From: Bettongia penicillata ogilbyi
Lineage: Eukaryota; Chordata; Mammalia; Diprotodontia; Potoroidae
Direction: 5' to 3'
DNA length: 64,000 bases
NCBI GenBank assembly: GCA_023548195.1
Contig: JAJHZJ010000577.1
Coordinates: forward strand, 62,001 to 126,000
The translations under genes were made by a program, and so were the position numbers. Positions 12,546 through 23,185 of this stretch are shown piece after piece. The notes under the pieces are model-generated. The model was not told where the DNA came from, did not search any database, and saw only the letters and a program-made list of their open reading frames with translations. Within the stretch, counting starts at the first letter, position 1; the number at the start of each line of letters is the position of its first letter.

Positions 12546-13890
12546 TGTTCCGTTTTAAAAAGTGCTGTTGAAAGGTGCTTGAGATCAAGGTATGTCCTGC
12601 TCATCTCCTTTGGTGTCTCAGCATTGTGCTTTAAGTTATTGCAGGTGCTTGATAGGTATGTGTGGAATGTAATTAGGGTTACCAAGTAACATTTAAATAT
12701 TTTAGAAGATTTTAAGTGAACAAACAATCTCTGTAATGAAATCTCATAATTTAAAAAATGTCATCTTAGGGAAATCATTCAAATAATTCTCCTTGGTACC
12801 AGAGTAATTGTTATTTTTAGATACTTACATTCCAGAATTACTCCTTTTTTGTGATTTAATGGAGTCTTACATATGTAGTCATGATTCTCTAATATTTATT
12901 CAGAGACTGACTTTTTTTTGGACAATCAGTAGTGCCAGTCAAAAGTCTTTCATGTTTACCTTCTTATTGATAAATTGTATGAGTAAGCACCTCTGTGAAC
13001 TCTTTAGTAATCACACTTAAGCTCATTGATTGGAATTCAGTAGAAGAAAGAATAACCTTAATCAGTTGCATCAAACTCAAATAGAAAAAAAATCCTTGTG
13101 TGCTCCATATTGACTTAGAAAGACACAAATGATCAACTATTTCTTGGTTTTTTTAATTTACTTTGTTAAATATTTCCTAATTATATTTTAATCTAATTTG
13201 AACCACTTGGGAGTTTGGCATTTGACCTTTCTAGTCTTAATTGCTATACTGAAAAGCTTGTACCATTGTTCTTGTCACTATTGGTTGGGTTTTTTTGGCG
13301 GGGGAGAGGAAGGGGATTACCTTAGTGCAGTGTGTTGAGTCAGGGACCAAACACAGCCAGTTAAGGTAGAAACTTGGTTGTCATCTTGCCTTTGGAGAGT
13401 GGTGGGTCGTGGAGTCTGGATTCTTGCATACTGATATTATTTTAACTGCTATATCTCTCCACACGCTCAGGACTGAGGCCTGGCGTGTAATGACAAAGGG
13501 TTTAAGACATCAGATAATAAAGATAAAAGTGCCATGGCTGAAATGGATGATGGCAATTAAGAGAGTGTGCTGCACTGCGTCACACTTGTCATTGTTCTCA
13601 ATTTTTGAATAAGAGGGTATATAATAGAGAGGTTTTGTCCATGAAAAAGAATAGAGTTTCAGTCTTGATGCTGCAAATGTACTTTATCTCTGGGTAATAT
13701 TATTTCAAGGTGCATTTTGTGAACATTTGGACAGTTTTCAGATTCTGAAATTTCATGGTTACTTAATGTATTATGGTATATAATATACTAAGGGAAAATA
13801 GATTTGACAGGAATACCAATCTGGCACTGTAGGGATACTTTTGTTCCATTTTTTTTTTTGGTAACAAAACATTTGATTTATTTTACTTAG
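12546..13890. other. unassigned intron sequence before AKAP17A exon
   Basis: No gene or repeat could be assigned. The last 20 bases form the pyrimidine-rich acceptor (ends ttttacttag at 13890). Confidence 0.4.
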
Positions 13891-14131
13891 AAAACAGAAA
13901 GAATTAGAGGAGTTGGAAAGAGAGAGAAAACGCGAAGAGAAGCTACGTAAGAGAGAACAAAAACAAAAAGACCGTGAAGTCCGCCGAAATCAGAAAAAAC
14001 TAGAGAAGATACAAGCAGAAGAGCAGAAAAAGCTACAGGAGAAGATAAAATTAGAGGAGAGAAAATTATTGTTGGCTCAAAGAAACCTTCAGTCAATAAG
14101 ATTAATCGCAGAACTGCTGAGTAGAGCAAAG
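13891..14131 (+). CDS. AKAP17A: AKAP17A penultimate coding exon
   Basis: This exon encodes 80 complete residues of A-kinase anchoring protein 17A, a nuclear-speckle-associated protein that binds PKA regulatory subunits and affects pre-mRNA splicing. The translation begins KQKELEELERERKREEKLRK, contains QEKIKLEERKLLLAQRNLQ and ends AELLSRAK. It is almost residue-for-residue the charged coiled-coil segment of human AKAP17A as I remember it. The frame is open throughout, entered with one base of a split codon (phase 2) after ttttacttag and left at a codon boundary before gtaatg (phase 0). The composition is Glu/Lys/Arg/Gln-rich with heptad-like leucines, as expected for a long helix. A purely bacterial or repeat origin is excluded by the splice sites and the match continuing into the exon at 16545. 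The N-terminal RRM-like region is outside the window. Confidence 0.96.
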
Positions 14132-14639
14132 GTAATGGCGTATTGGCCTTCCTGGGACGGGCCGCCCCTTTGGGTTTGATGTTCTTTTTAAGTTTGTCTG
14201 TAATGCAGAGATAAGGCGGGAGAGCAGCACTTTGTTTTCCATTTTCTCTCCTACTTCTTCAACCATAGTTTTAAGGAAATTAACTAATCTAATCAGTTGT
14301 GAATAAGTAGCCATTGGAATAGATCATTCTCACTAGTAAAGAGGAAATGACTAAAAAAAGAGCAGTTCTATTTCTGTGGATTTTAACAGTCAATATTCAT
14401 CTAATTGATAATGTGTTTTGTCTGATAAAGCATGCTTTTGTCTTAATCACAGTAATTCTCAAAGTAGCACTGAGGGTAGGCTTTACACATAAGGAATCTA
14501 AAGTCATGTACCCAAAGATACATTACACAGGTGGGAGGACCTGTATAATAGAATTTAGCTCTTGTTGCTAGATAGGTTTGGAAGTGAGTTGTGGTGCTGA
14601 CAATAGTTAGTGGTTTTTCAGTGCTAGAAATTTAGAAGA

Positions 14640-14815
14640 GAATAATTACAGTGAATAGAGCATTGAACATGAAGTCCAGAAGCTCTGAGTTTGAATTATG
14701 CTTCTGCCACTTACTAGCACACAGCTCAGTACCCTGGGTAAGTTAGCCTCTCTAAGGCAGTGGCTGAGTCAGAGGGTGATAGTGTCTGCTCTAGGGTTAT
14801 TGCTATGATCAAATC
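14640..14815 (+). repeat. MIR-type SINE
   Basis: Sense MIR: 'agctctgagtttgaatt', 'gccacttactagcacac', 'ccctgggtaagtt' and a degenerate 3' part up to the (AT)n run. Confidence 0.75.
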
Positions 14816-14824
14816 AGATCTCAC

Positions 14825-14848
14825 ATATATATATATATATATATATAA
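14825..14848 (+). repeat. (AT)n microsatellite
   Basis: About twelve uninterrupted AT dinucleotides lie at the 3' side of the MIR copy. Confidence 0.95.
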
Positions 14849-15040
14849 ATGTGAACTGCTATTATTTCTTCTGACCTTTTACAGAAAGTATACTGGCTTA
14901 TTGATTTGTAGTCTCCATTCTAGAGTACTACTGTGTTAACATATATGTGTTAGGTTTTGGTGTTTTTTGGTTGTTCTTCCTTTCTTCCTCTCCCCTTCCA
15001 TCTTTCCCACTCTTCCCCCAAGGCAGAGATAGACACAGAC

Positions 15041-15065
15041 GCGCACGCGCGCACACACACTCACA

Positions 15066-15128
<63 letters not shown>

Positions 15129-15200
15129 TCTCCCTCTCCCTCTCCCTCTCTCTCCCTCTCCCTTTCTTCCTTTCTCCCTTTCTCCCTTTCTCCTTCTCCT
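15041..15200 (+). repeat. compound (CG/CA)n-(CT)n microsatellite
   Basis: A short alternating GC/AC purine-pyrimidine run (15041-15060) passes into about 60 bases of pure CT and then CCCT/CCTT-type pyrimidine repeats. All long ORFs here (Ser-Leu or Arg-Glu dipeptides) are translations of this simple repeat. Confidence 0.95.
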
Positions 15201-15499
15201 TCCCACTGGTCCCTGCAAAAGGCAATTCAAACCAAACCAAATGTTTGAGGTCTTTACAGTGTGAAAGACAGAAAATCATGGATACTAAAACTTTAACTAG
15301 AATGTGTTTATTTGAACTTTTACAGTTCCCATGTACATAAAGCTGGTTAAATTCTTTAGGTGGGGAGGAGAATATCTATTGTTTTTCCAAGTGGTCTGTG
15401 CTGCCTGATTTCTGTGAGACCTAAGCAGCTCATGTTTGCATCGATTCCCATCTAGGCTTCTCTGCTTTTTCAAAATTCCTATAGTTAATAATGTTGATG

Positions 15500-15775
15500 A
15501 GGATGAAATGATAGCATTTTAATATTGCCTACTGTGTGCCAGGCATTCTGCTCAGTGCTTTCCAAATAGAATCTTGTTGGAGCCTCACAACAACATGGGA
15601 AGGTAGAAGCTGTCATTATCCTTGTTTTACAGATAACGAAACAGATGGAAAAGGAGGCTAATTAACTAGCCCAGGGTCACACAAACCAGTAAGGTCTGAG
15701 GCTGGTTTATGAACCTCGGGTATTGAACTCCTGAGTCTCTCCCAATTATCAACTGAGCCACCTAGCTGCCTAGCT
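15500..15775 (-). repeat. MIR/tRNA-type SINE
   Basis: Full antisense copy: 'ctactgtgtgccaggcattc', 'ttgttttacagataacgaaac', 'cccagggtcacacaaaccag', 'tattgaactcctgagtct', and the marsupial-style head 'gagccacctagctgcc'. Confidence 0.88.
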
Positions 15776-16544
15776 GATTTTAGCTTTTGGTACCACTCAG
15801 TGTTACTGAGCTATTTTACATCTTTTAAACTGTATTATGCCTTGACTTTCCAGTTAGATTGCGTCTTATGTCTCTCTGTTGTTGATAGCATGAAACACTA
15901 GACTGAGTAAATGATAGAATCTCTTTGAATATTTTTGTACATGAAGATAATTCACTCTCTCCTTGCCCTCCATTTCATTTTTTTCTGATATTTAGGAAAT
16001 TTTTACCTCCTTTGTTTCAGTACATTATATGTTTTGTATTGATTTAAACAATGCCTTTCAGGAAAAGAAAATTTATTTAAATTCAGGAAGTTGAGATAGT
16101 GAAGAAAGCTTTGTTTTCCAATACCTTTATATATTAACTTCCTATTTTTATAAACTTTTTTTACACTAGTGAATATTTATTACATAATAAGCTTGATTTA
16201 CTTTGGTGGTACATAGTTTGGGAAGGTTTAGATACAGAAGTAATTAGTTTCTGAGACTACTAAAAGTAATTATTAAATAGTATTCCCATAGTTTGAAAAC
16301 ACTAATACTTCACAAGGGACAGAAGGAATCTTTTAAGAGTTAATATTAAGTCAGGAGAAGCCAGGTGATTCATAACCATTTCTGTTTATAGCATCATGCT
16401 CTGGGCCAACATTTGTCAAAAATCAATTACATGCCATTGTATACATTTTGTTGTTCAAAATACATTTCTACAGATATCTTCTGAACGCTAGGTTCTAGAA
16501 TAATTTTTGTCTTCTAATTTTGTTTCTTCCTTTATCATTTTCAG

Positions 16545-17462
16545 GCAGTAAAATTACTAGAGCATGAACAGAAAGAAGAAAAAATCCGCCTTCAACAACT
16601 TGAGGAAAGAAGACGACTTCAGGAGGCTGAACTCAGACGGGTGGAGGAGGAAAAAGAGCGAGCTCTGGGACTCCAGAGGAAAGAGAAAGAATTAAGGGAG
16701 AGGCTATTAAATATTTTATTGAGCAAGAAAATAGATGAGACACAGCAGAACAAGGAAGAAGCAGTGGCATCTCATTCTGCCCTGTTACAACCTGTCATAG
16801 ATATTATACAGTCTGTGTCTTCAAGCTGTGTTACTTCTACCTCCTTGCATTCCCTCATGGGTCAGCCAACTCAGATCTGTCAAAGAGAAATGCTATCAAA
16901 TCAGGAGATTAATTTCAATTCCAAAAATGTGAATGGAAACTTAAGTGAAGAAGCTCAGTGCAAAGAAAGTAAGAAACTTAACTGCATTACAAGTGAAAGC
17001 TGCACAGAAAAAAAATGTTCAGGTGTGCTCTCTTGTATTCCTGCCAATAATCAACAACAGAAGAGTACATCTAATTGTGACCAGAACATGTCCAAAAAAG
17101 AGTCATCGTCTGAACAAGATAAATGTAATAGAGAACCAAGTAAGGGAAAAAGTCGGTCCAGCAGAGACAGAAGTACTGAGGAGAGACATAAAAGGGATAG
17201 GAGCAAGCATAGAAGGGATGTGAGTAAAGAGGATGAAAGGCAAAGAAAAGAAAGACGACTTCATAGAAGACACTCTTACAAAGATTATAGTCCTCACCGA
17301 AGAAGCGTAAGCCCTGATAGATCTCGGTACCGGAGGTCCTACAGCAGAGACAGATACAGTAGAAGGGAGAGAAGCCGGGATAGAAGAAGTGTGGGCAGGA
17401 AGCGCAGTCGACGAGGGAGATCCCGGTCCCTGAGCAAACACAGGAGTACGTGGAGCAGGTAG
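16545..17462 (+). CDS. AKAP17A: AKAP17A last coding exon (RS domain and stop)
   Basis: This exon encodes the last 305 residues of AKAP17A and ends with TAG at 17460-17462. It opens AVKLLEHEQKEEKIRLQQLE and continues the charged helix to about residue 62 of the exon (LLNILLSKK). A hydrophobic amphipathic stretch, ALLQPVIDIIQSVSS, lies at about residues 79-93; by its pattern it is a candidate PKA regulatory-subunit docking helix, which is an inference. A low-complexity linker follows with the conserved LSCIPANNQQQKS and SEQDKCNREPSKGK blocks, then an Arg/Ser domain (about residues 190-305) ending HRSTWSR, where human AKAP17A ends HRSTWNR. The RS tail would direct nuclear-speckle and splicing-factor interactions. 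Identity is highest in the helix and the RS tail, and the linker has diverged. The exon start is fixed by the tttcag acceptor and the phase 0 join to the 13891 exon. Confidence 0.97.
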   Translation, partial: AVKLLEHEQKEEKIRLQQLEERRRLQEAELRRVEEEKERALGLQRKEKELRERLLNILLSKKIDETQQNKEEAVASHSALLQPVIDIIQSVSSSCVTSTSLHSLMGQPTQICQREMLSNQEINFNSKNVNGNLSEEAQCKESKKLNCITSESCTEKKCSGVLSCIPANNQQQKSTSNCDQNMSKKESSSEQDKCNREPSKGKSRSSRDRSTEERHKRDRSKHRRDVSKEDERQRKERRLHRRHSYKDYSPHRRSVSPDRSRYRRSYSRDRYSRRERSRDRRSVGRKRSRRGRSRSLSKHRSTWSR

Positions 17463-18490
17463 TAAAGGACTCCGCCTTCTTAAGGCCCACTTGGAGGATA
17501 GACCAGGACCAGCAAGAGGTCCTGAAGTTTTTGGCTTCTTGACCACCTTAAGAAAACTGAGTCTCTGCTTAGTGAATGTAAAGTGAACTCCTTGTGAAAG
17601 GAAACGCAATTACATTGGAAATTTATTTTCTTTTTTTAAGATTGCATAATTATTTGTGCTTAATTTTCAACTGTGTTGGTAATTTGTTTTTCATTAGCTC
17701 TCCTTTTTCCTTTTAAATATTTTGATCTGATAGCTTTAATGTCACCAATCCTCATTTAATCAGGAGAAATGTATAGACTGACAATTTAAGAATTCTAGGC
17801 CTACTCCATAAATGTATGCAAAATTCTTGACTAAAAATTCTTTATGCACTCAATGAAGTCACCATGTACTGCAGAAAGAGGGCAAATTTAATTGAACTTG
17901 AGATAAGCTGCCAAATGTTAAGTGTTATGAACAGCCACAAAAACTTACAGGACATTTAAAAAGAAAAAAAAGAATTTGCTAGTTTGATTTTGTTTTATAT
18001 TTAACTGATTCAAAAACATGGAGATATGGTGGTGGAAAGATGTGGGAACAAAATGATCATGGCATAGTAAGCCATATGTGAAATGTAGGTAGTATTCCTT
18101 TAAAATTGAAAATGCAAATGCACTATACTTTTTAAAGATTCCAGTAAGTGGGAGTATGAGACAAAGTGGTCTGGAAATGCTCCATTACTTCTGAAACATT
18201 GACTCTTTACAAATTAAAATAATTGAGAGTAAAAAGTTAGTTAACAGCTTTTGTTTCTAGTACAAATTAGTGTGTGTGTGGTTTTTTTAAGATGCTGTTT
18301 TGCTAAATTATTTTTACTTGCAATGTTTCAAACAGATTCAAGGCTGCAAACTTGTTCAATTTTATAATCTTTTGCTTCTGAAGATGAAGCTCAGGAATAC
18401 TTTGAAGTAGTTGTAACCTTTGGGTTATAAAAGGTTGTGTTTATTCCAGTTTGCATTTTTATGGTGAAATAAAAGCCTTTTCCAGTGATC
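17463..18490 (+). other. AKAP17A: AKAP17A 3' UTR
   Basis: Runs from the stop codon to an inferred cleavage site 15-25 bases past the AATAAA at 18468. It is repeat-free and AT-rich, unlike the surrounding sequence, which fits a constrained UTR. The exact end is an estimate. Confidence 0.75.
18468..18473 (+). terminator. AKAP17A: AKAP17A polyadenylation signal
   Basis: A canonical AATAAA about 1 kb after the stop, followed 25-35 bases later by a GT-rich 'cctgtgtttat' element. Two further AATAAA hexamers (18570, 18697) could serve as alternative distal sites. Confidence 0.75.
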
Positions 18491-19534
18491 TGAAATTCCT
18501 GTGTTTATATTTTAAAAGATGATGAAACTGCATTTCTGTTTATTCTTTGAGCAGTCAAGTACATTAAAAAATAAATCTCATTTTCATATTAATTGGAGTT
18601 TGTAGATTGTGCTAAAAATATTTCAAATCATGACTGATTATTAATATTCACTAATGCATCTGATGACGTTACAGTTTGTCCTACCCAGTATTGTAAAATA
18701 AATTTATGAATCCTCTTAGAATAATAACAGTAATAAGATGGTATGTGGCATTTTACACTTTATAAAGTGCTTTCTTTACAATAATCCTATGATATTCAAT
18801 TAATAGAATGTCAATTTACTAAACTTATTAATAGCTATGAACTCTTATAAACTAAAAGTAGGAATTGCTTCATTTGTCTGTATTTAATCAAACCATTCCA
18901 TCCTTTGCATTGTGGGGCTTGCATGTTCCTTTATAACCCAGGTTTAGGCCGTTGAAAATCGACCAAACAAGATTAGAAGCAACCTGTTTACTTTATAATA
19001 CAGATGTAATACAACATTTTACCTTTACTTTATTTATAATCTGTTCTGTTTGTTTGCAAGTGTAATTCTGGGTAAAGACTTGAATATGTAATACTGCTTT
19101 GGGCAGTGGGGATCTGTCTGACTACTTTAGAGATTATAATTGTAAGGACTCCAGTGATGAGATTTTCAATATGTCTCAGCTGTTAGTAGTTTTAAGTAAG
19201 TTCCAACATGCTATACCAAATATATATTCCTTCTGGTACGTTAAAAAAAAGAGGCACCTGTCAGCTACTGTAATAATAACACTAAGAAACCCAAGGTTAA
19301 ATTGAAGAAATGGGGGTTTTGATATTGTAATCTGGATTCTACATCATTCTTATTTGCGTTTCTAGGCCTGAGATAGCCTGTCACTTTGATTATGTGGAAG
19401 AAGATTATCTCGTCGTCCTAGGATTTTTGGTTCTTTGGTGTTTCATTATTGGTCATTCTCCAGTCACTAGCAATAAAGGAACATAAAAAGAGAGAAAGAA
19501 ATTTTAGTTCTCGTTTTCTGCTGTTTAATAGATA

Positions 19535-19690
19535 CTTGATAGAGTGGAGAAAGCAGATCATTGAAAGTTGGGAAATTTGATGTTTAGTTCCATCTCTTCC
19601 ACTAGCTAGCTGTGTGACTTGGGCAGGTCATTCCATCTTTCTTGGCTTCCTTTCCTTTTCAGTAAAGTGTAGTTGAAGTATTTTTAAGGT
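19535..19690 (+). repeat. MIR-type SINE
   Basis: Sense MIR landmarks: 'gtttagttccatctcttcca', 'agctagctgtgtgacttggg' and 'tttccttttcagtaaa'. Confidence 0.8.
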
Positions 19691-19911
19691 AGATGATTTC
19701 TACTGTTTTCTTCTTCCACTTCAGATTATGTGTTATGATTGTTTAATAGAATAAGCCCCTCAGTTCAGTTTCTTACCTTCTACTGCATCTACCACTGTCA
19801 CTTCGTTATTAAGGTATTGCTACTTTTCAAATAAATTGGGATTTGTTAGCTCTGAGGTGATTTTTAATTCTATTGGGGAAAAACTGGGGAATGAAGTAAG
19901 CAGTTGATTAT

Positions 19912-20014
19912 CAAGGGTGGTGAACCTGCAGCCTCAAGGCCACATGTGGTTCTCTAGGTCCTCAAGTGTGGCCCTTTGAATCCAAACTTCACAGAACATT
20001 GTTCCCCATCCCTG
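19912..20014 (+). mobile_element. hAT-Charlie MITE, internally deleted
   Basis: Begins 'caagggtggtgaacctgcag' and ends 'gttccccatccctg', imperfect copies of the terminal inverted repeats of the element at 22994-23185. The middle and most of the right arm are missing. No clear 8-base target duplication remains. Confidence 0.75.
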
Positions 20015-21139
20015 TGACCTAGTTTGTGTTTTGGGTAGATATTGAAGATTCGTTTTTACTCAGTTGTGAATGTTGCCTTCAGTAGTTTCCCTGCTGTATC
20101 TAAATAATGTTTTTGAGCTTAAGTTAATCTGTCCTTTTTTCTCTAACTCCTTACAGTTTTTGTCCTGTTAAAGAGTCATTTCCAAGATTATTGATAGCGT
20201 GGTTGAGAGTACATCAGACCTACTCTATTCTGTTTTAAGTTTTGGCTGTACAGAAGATTGAATTATCTGCTTTTAACAAAGAGTATGAGAAAGAATCATC
20301 AGTATTGGTAGCTAATGCCCTTCCTTTGGTATTTCTGAACATGGGTAAGAGCTGTAATTATTTGTCTGGTGTCTGGGCTAACCATCACGTAATCACCTCA
20401 TCTGTCTTAGATTAGCATCCAAAGTCCCTATTTACCACTATAATTGGAGGAGCTGTTAGGTTTGTTACTATGACTGCCCTGTTGGAAAAGTTTGGAACTG
20501 ATGAACATATTACCCAAATGTTTCTGGTGTCTAAGCTCTGGATTTTTATTAGTACTGTTACTCAGTTACCATGACTATAACATACTTACCTTCAAGAAGG
20601 CTCTAGTGACTTAGGTGAGTTATGAGTTGGTTAATGAAAATACATAAAATCTATTTGTTAGAAACAAAACCCTAGAGGAAAAAATATTGTGGAAATGCCC
20701 TGAATTTGCTAGTCCATTCTATTTATGTATATATATCTTTGGTGCAGGTATGGCAAAATTCACATGTCCTTAAGCTGTTGTCCCATCTCCTGTATATCTT
20801 GGGACTGATAGGCTAAAAAATGCATAGCAAGTCATGAGGAGGAGAGAGGGAAAGGAGGTAAAAGTACTGGAAGAAATGAGAGCCTTGAACTTTGTTGGTT
20901 AATTTTTAATCTCCAAAGTTCCAGATTCATCTTGCTGAACTGTCCTTCCCTTCAGCTAAGACAAGATGGGGATTAAAAAGAGGTTTACTAGGTAATTAAT
21001 GGAGAAAAAACTGTTACAGAACCATAAAACATTATTATAAAGGCAAATACAAATTACCAGTTTATTCTTGTCCAAGAAATTCCATTCTGTTTCATTTCTT
21101 TGTCTAATTTAACAATATTAAGTGTCTGTTACGTGTAGG

Positions 21140-21270
21140 GCACAATGTAGTGATTAGAGAACTGGTCTTGGAATCAGGAAGACCGAGATTCAGGTCCTTT
21201 GACATTTTGGCTGCAATCTTGGGCAAATCACAGTACAGCTCCTGAAAGTTTTGTAAATGTTGGTGTTGAA
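21140..21270 (+). repeat. tRNA-derived SINE fragment
   Basis: Matches the head of the marsupial SINE: 'tagtgattagagaactgg', 'cttggaatcaggaagacc' and 'cttgggcaaatcacagt'. Confidence 0.75.
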
Positions 21271-21614
21271 CTGCATTTGTGGAGGATGTTCCCTGTTCCC
21301 TCATTGAGAATTCCCTGAAAATGATACCTCAGATGGGGGGTGGAAGGGGAGAAGCATTATACTAGTGTTTGACAAATGCCCCTCTCCAAAGAGTTTATTT
21401 TCTTTTGGGAGTGTACAAAGTACATAACAAATTAGATGCAAAAAGACTTCCCATAATTCAATGAAAGTCTGAGATGAACCTTAAATGAATTTTAAGAAAT
21501 GGAGGTGAGGAAATGAATTCCTGGCTTAGGGAACAGATTTTATGCAGGGTCATGGATGTAGTGGGTAGAATGCTGAGTGGGCAATGGCAAGTAGGGTATG
21601 AATTTGGGGATGTA

Positions 21615-22993
21615 GAGTGCATCCACCAACAAGCGCTAAATGTCTACTATATCTGAAGCAAGGTGTTAGATGCTAGGTATACAAATGCAAAAATGAAATG
21701 GAACAATACCTATTCTCAAGGAGCTTACATTCAAAGGAGATGTATGCGCGTGCATGTTCTTATGTTCAGAACAGAGTACTAGTATAAGGAAGGGAGGGAA
21801 AGGGATAGTAATGGGTGGAATTAGTAAAGGCTTCATGGAGAAAGTGGTGGTTGAGTTAGATCTTAATGGAAGGGATTCTTTGAGGCAGAGATAAGGAAGG
21901 AATGCATTTTGGATATGAACATGATGGCCAGCGTAAAGCTCTGAAGATTGGAGATGAATAGTCATGTGTGAGGAACAGAGGCAGCCAGTTTGGTTGGATC
22001 CCAGAGTGACAGAGGGGGAGTAACATATAATGAGGTTAGAAAGATAGTTTGGGGCCAAGTTGGGAAAGGCTTCAAAAACTTAAGGAGGTGGGGTTTACGA
22101 TTTTTCCTACAGATCATAGGAGTTTATTGAAAAAGAAAATGTTATGGTCAGATTCTATGCATAAGAAAAATTACCTTGACAGCTGAGTGAGAAGTAGATT
22201 GGAGTGGGTAAGATTGAGCACAATAATGTATTTGAGAACTGATGAAAGCCTGAACTCAAGTGATGGCTATATAAGTACAGAGATGGAGGTCATGTGTGAT
22301 GCTGTAGAGGGTGAAGGTGAGTAAAGATACTGCTAAAATTGAAAACCTGGGATACAAGAAGAATGGTGGTACCTTCAACAGAAATAGAGTCAGTTGAAAG
22401 GGAATGTGTTTTGGGAGAGAGATGAACTCTATTTTGGACACACCCAGTTTGAAATGTCTTTGGGATATCCAGTTAGAAATGTACAGGAAACAGTGATGTA
22501 GGACTGAGACACAGAACAGAATGGGGCTGGATACCTAGGGGCTGGGAGTCATCTGCATAGAGAGGTAATAGTTAAACCTGTAGGAACTGATGAGGTTACC
22601 AAAAAGGGGAATATATATGGAAAGAAGAGAATCCAGGACAGCTTTGGGAAACAACATGGAATTTAATATGGATGATGAGCCTGCAAAAGAGACTGATAAA
22701 GAATGGTTAGAGAGGTAGAAATGGAACAGGTGTGGAGTATCGAGGAGGTGGGGCTGGCCAACAGTGCCAGAAGTGGCAGATAGATTGAGAGGTATGACAA
22801 GTAAAAAATTGCCATGCGATTTGGCAGATCACTGGTAACTTTGAAGAGAGCAATTTCAGTCAAGTGATGAGGGTGGAACCCAGATTGCAAAGCCTTGAGA
22901 AGCAAGTGAGAAAAAAGAAATAGAGGTAGCAAGTGTACACACCTCTTTGTAGGAGAGTAATTGAGAAAGGGAGTGATGTAAGATAGTTTAAGG
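21615..22993 (-). repeat. L2 LINE, 3' part with degenerate reverse transcriptase
   Basis: The 3' end is at the low-coordinate side ('caaggagcttacattc' antisense landmark). The minus-strand frame at 22663-23025 still shows the L2/CR1-clade RT signature QSGFHPHHLTEIALFKVTSD, an eroded version of the QSGFRP-HSTETALLKVTNDL motif. Frames are broken elsewhere. It continues beyond the hAT insertion at 22994. Confidence 0.8.
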
Positions 22994-23185
22994 CAGGGGT
23001 GGGGAACCTGTGGTTTCAAGACCACATGTGGCCCTCTAGGTTCTCAGGTGTGGCCCTTAGAATCTAAACTGCACAGAACCAATACCCTTAATGAAAGGAT
23101 TTGTTCTGTAAAACAAGTCAAAAGGCTATACTCAAGGATCTAGAAGGCCACATATGACCTCAAGGCAACAGGTTCCCTACCCCTG
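22994..23185 (+). mobile_element. hAT-Charlie MITE (OposCharlie-like)
   Basis: A 192-base palindromic element with terminal inverted repeats, 'caggggtggggaacctg' at the left and 'caggttccctacccctg' at the right. It is flanked by near-identical 8-base target duplications, gtttaagg (22986-22993) and atttaagg (23186-23193), which is the hallmark duplication length of hAT transposons. It has no coding capacity and sits inside the L2 remnant. Confidence 0.92.

Larger units (their letters stand above)
1..13890 (+). other. AKAP17A: AKAP17A upstream intron (partial)
   Basis: This is the downstream part of the intron before the first AKAP17A exon in the window. The exon at 13891 opens with one base that completes a split codon (phase 2) and is preceded by a pyrimidine-rich stretch ending in AG at 13889-13890. 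I looked for the expected upstream coding sequence (Glu/Arg/Lys-rich coiled coil, RRM region) and saw none, so earlier exons should lie before base 1 and this intron is at least 13.9 kb. It is filled mostly with old LINEs and SINEs listed separately. Confidence 0.75.
14132..16544 (+). other. AKAP17A: AKAP17A last intron
   Basis: A phase 0 intron with a GT donor (gtaatg) and a pyrimidine-rich acceptor ending tttcag at 16544. The first 110 bases are noticeably richer in G and C than the rest. If the intron is retained, the frame runs 15 further codons to a TGA at 14177-14179. The intron also holds two SINEs, an (AT)n run and a large CA/CT microsatellite. Bases 15780-16540 show nothing else recognisable. 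Confidence 0.9.
18500..21614. other. intergenic sequence with sparse old repeats
   Basis: Between AKAP17A and the L2 block. A MIR scrap (about 18730-18800), a MIR (19535), a hAT fragment (19912) and a SINE (21140) are the only recognisable items. The remainder, including 20015-21130, shows no gene. The 68-codon ORF at 19099 has no recognisable domain. Confidence 0.45.

Noticed and set aside
1..13890. A further upstream AKAP17A exon inside the window
   Set aside because: I looked for the expected Glu/Arg-rich coiled-coil or RRM coding sequence followed by a phase 2 donor and saw none. A profile search would settle it.
14928..15340. ORFs of 100-127 codons on both strands (Ser-Leu and Arg-Glu dipeptides)
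   Set aside because: They are translations of the (CT)n/(CA)n microsatellite. They have no complex sequence and overlap on both strands.
17071..17609. Minus-strand ORFs of 139 and 168 codons
   Set aside because: They lie antisense to the AKAP17A RS domain and stop. Open antisense frames are expected there because of the biased codons, and no domain is seen.
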